A stretch of 12,733 nucleotides of DNA from Phycisphaerae bacterium (GTDB lineage: Bacteria; Planctomycetota; Phycisphaerae; JAJVII01). Positions 12,403 to 12,733 of this stretch are shown in pieces (within the stretch, counting starts at the first letter, position 1; each line of letters starts with the position of its first letter). Both the position numbers and the translations under genes were made by a program. Under the pieces are notes generated by a model. It was not told the origin of the DNA and made no database searches. It worked only from the letters and a program-made list of their open reading frames with translations. The stretch is taken from assembly GCA_028706835.1 (NCBI GenBank), contig JAQTVL010000056.1, forward strand, positions 1 to 12,733, given 5' to 3'.

Positions 12403-12443
12403 CCGCCGCGGGGCATGGGCATCCTGCCCATGCCACGCGGCGG
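12403..12443. repeat. 18-pair stem-loop in the hydrolase leader
   Basis: An inner perfect 10-bp stem (GGCATGGGCA, loop TCC, TGCCCATGCC) is extended by a further 8 pairs after one G-A mismatch. It lies 23 bases upstream of the ATG at 12379 and downstream of the candidate promoter, so it would be part of the transcript leader. I recall GGCATGGGCA-type palindromes as dispersed repeats in planctomycetes. It could slow or regulate translation, or be a passive repeat. Confidence 0.75.
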
Positions 12444-12540
12444 GCATAAGAAGAGCGTCCGGGCAGAGGGCGGCTCACGGGGATCGTCACAGAGCCATGG
12501 CCTCAGCCGGGACGCTGCATTGCCACTGCAATCTAGATGA

Positions 12541-12569
12541 AAATTACTATTCAGAAGAAGGCGAGTCAA
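12541..12569 (-). promoter_or_regulatory. Candidate promoter of the hydrolase gene
   Basis: On the minus strand TTGACT (12564-12569), a 17-base spacer and TAATTT (12541-12546) match sigma-70 boxes at 5/6 and 3/6. The region is notably AT-rich. The -35 box overlaps the T-run of the terminator of the upstream gene. Transcription would start near 12533, giving a leader of about 150 bases. Confidence 0.45.
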
Positions 12570-12606
12570 AAAAGAAACGCGGCCGGAAGTCTTTCCATTA
12601 CTTCCG
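12568..12606 (-). terminator. Probable terminator of the partial membrane protein gene
   Basis: Read on the minus strand, CGGAAGT and ACTTCCG (12606-12600 and 12590-12584) form a 7-bp stem with a 9-base loop. It is followed after 6 bases by TTTCTTTTTT (12577-12568). The stem overlaps the stop codon of the partial gene. The gap between stem and T-run makes it weaker than the terminator at 9662-9692. Confidence 0.45.
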
Positions 12607-12733
12607 CACTGGCTGAGGCTTATCCGCCAGCACGAACACAAACGCCACCACCCCACGGACCAGTAGCACCACCAGCAGCAGCACCGTCAGCGTCGCCACG
12701 ATGTAGCTCACTAGCGGCCATCGCGTATGCAGG
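12598..12733 (-). CDS. C-terminal fragment of a membrane protein (partial)
   Basis: Reading the minus strand from the window edge, an open frame of 44 codons ends at a TAA at 12598-12600. The visible residues include SYIVATLTVLLLVVLVRG and then VVAFVFVLADKPQ. These form one strongly hydrophobic segment followed by a short charged tail (KPQPVRK), as in the last membrane helix of an integral membrane protein. The other two frames do not give a sensible product. The start and the rest of the protein lie beyond the window, so no family can be named. It is on the same strand as the hydrolase, separated by 218 bases that hold a probable terminator and a promoter. Confidence 0.6.
   Translation of the reverse strand, partial: LHTRWPLVSYIVATLTVLLLVVLLVRGVVAFVFVLADKPQPVRK

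Noticed and set aside
12380..12490. Longer N-terminus for the hydrolase from a GTG at 12490
   Set aside because: The extra 37 residues are a translation of the palindromic repeat, and the ATG at 12379 has a better ribosome site and a normal N-terminus ahead of the membrane helix.

Overview
The window is about 12.7 kb of GC-rich bacterial DNA, most likely a metagenome contig from a planctomycete (Planctomycetota). That placement is an inference. It rests on the CX4CH haem-type motif common in secreted planctomycete proteins, a very long U32/DUF3656 protein, weak or missing Shine-Dalgarno sites, and a high density of short palindromic repeats. No rRNA, tRNA, CRISPR array or transposase was seen. 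The first 12 bases match the 3' end of the Illumina adapter, so the left edge is a contig end and not biology.

Layout. Positions 13-427 hold no gene. They are a repeat island: a 33-bp tandem duplication, nested palindromes, and a long imperfect inverted repeat that starts right after the stop of the first gene. Positions 428-1267 (-) encode an unrecognised protein with an N-terminal four-cysteine cluster. A 294-bp gap (1268-1561) holds four consecutive palindromes. Positions 1562-7020 (-) look like one operon, read right to left: an ABC exporter with an N-terminal zinc ribbon, a DUF1854 protein (GTGA stop/start overlap), and a U32/DUF3656 protein 21 nt further on that resembles the rRNA hydroxylation enzyme RlhA. 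The U32 gene carries three in-frame palindromic or low-complexity insertions.

A 245-bp divergent intergenic region (7021-7265) separates that operon from a + strand pair, luxE-like then luxC-like (ATGA overlap). These would convert a fatty acid or acyl group to an aldehyde. No luciferase or luxD gene is visible. The luxC-like frame runs convergently through the terminator and 3' end of a secreted CX4CH protein (9724-11043, -). Next on the minus strand come a membrane-anchored alpha/beta-hydrolase-fold protein with a degenerate catalytic triad (11282-12379) and the C-terminal end of a membrane protein that continues past the window. The short gap between those last two appears to pack a terminator, a promoter and an 18-pair stem-loop.

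The most unusual feature is the palindromic DNA: at least ten distinct stem-loops occur, concentrated between genes, and two more well-formed ones (plus a composite insert) lie in frame inside the U32 gene. This recalls the Rickettsia palindromic elements. The other genes look ordinary for their families, apart from the hydrolase triad and the luxC tail.
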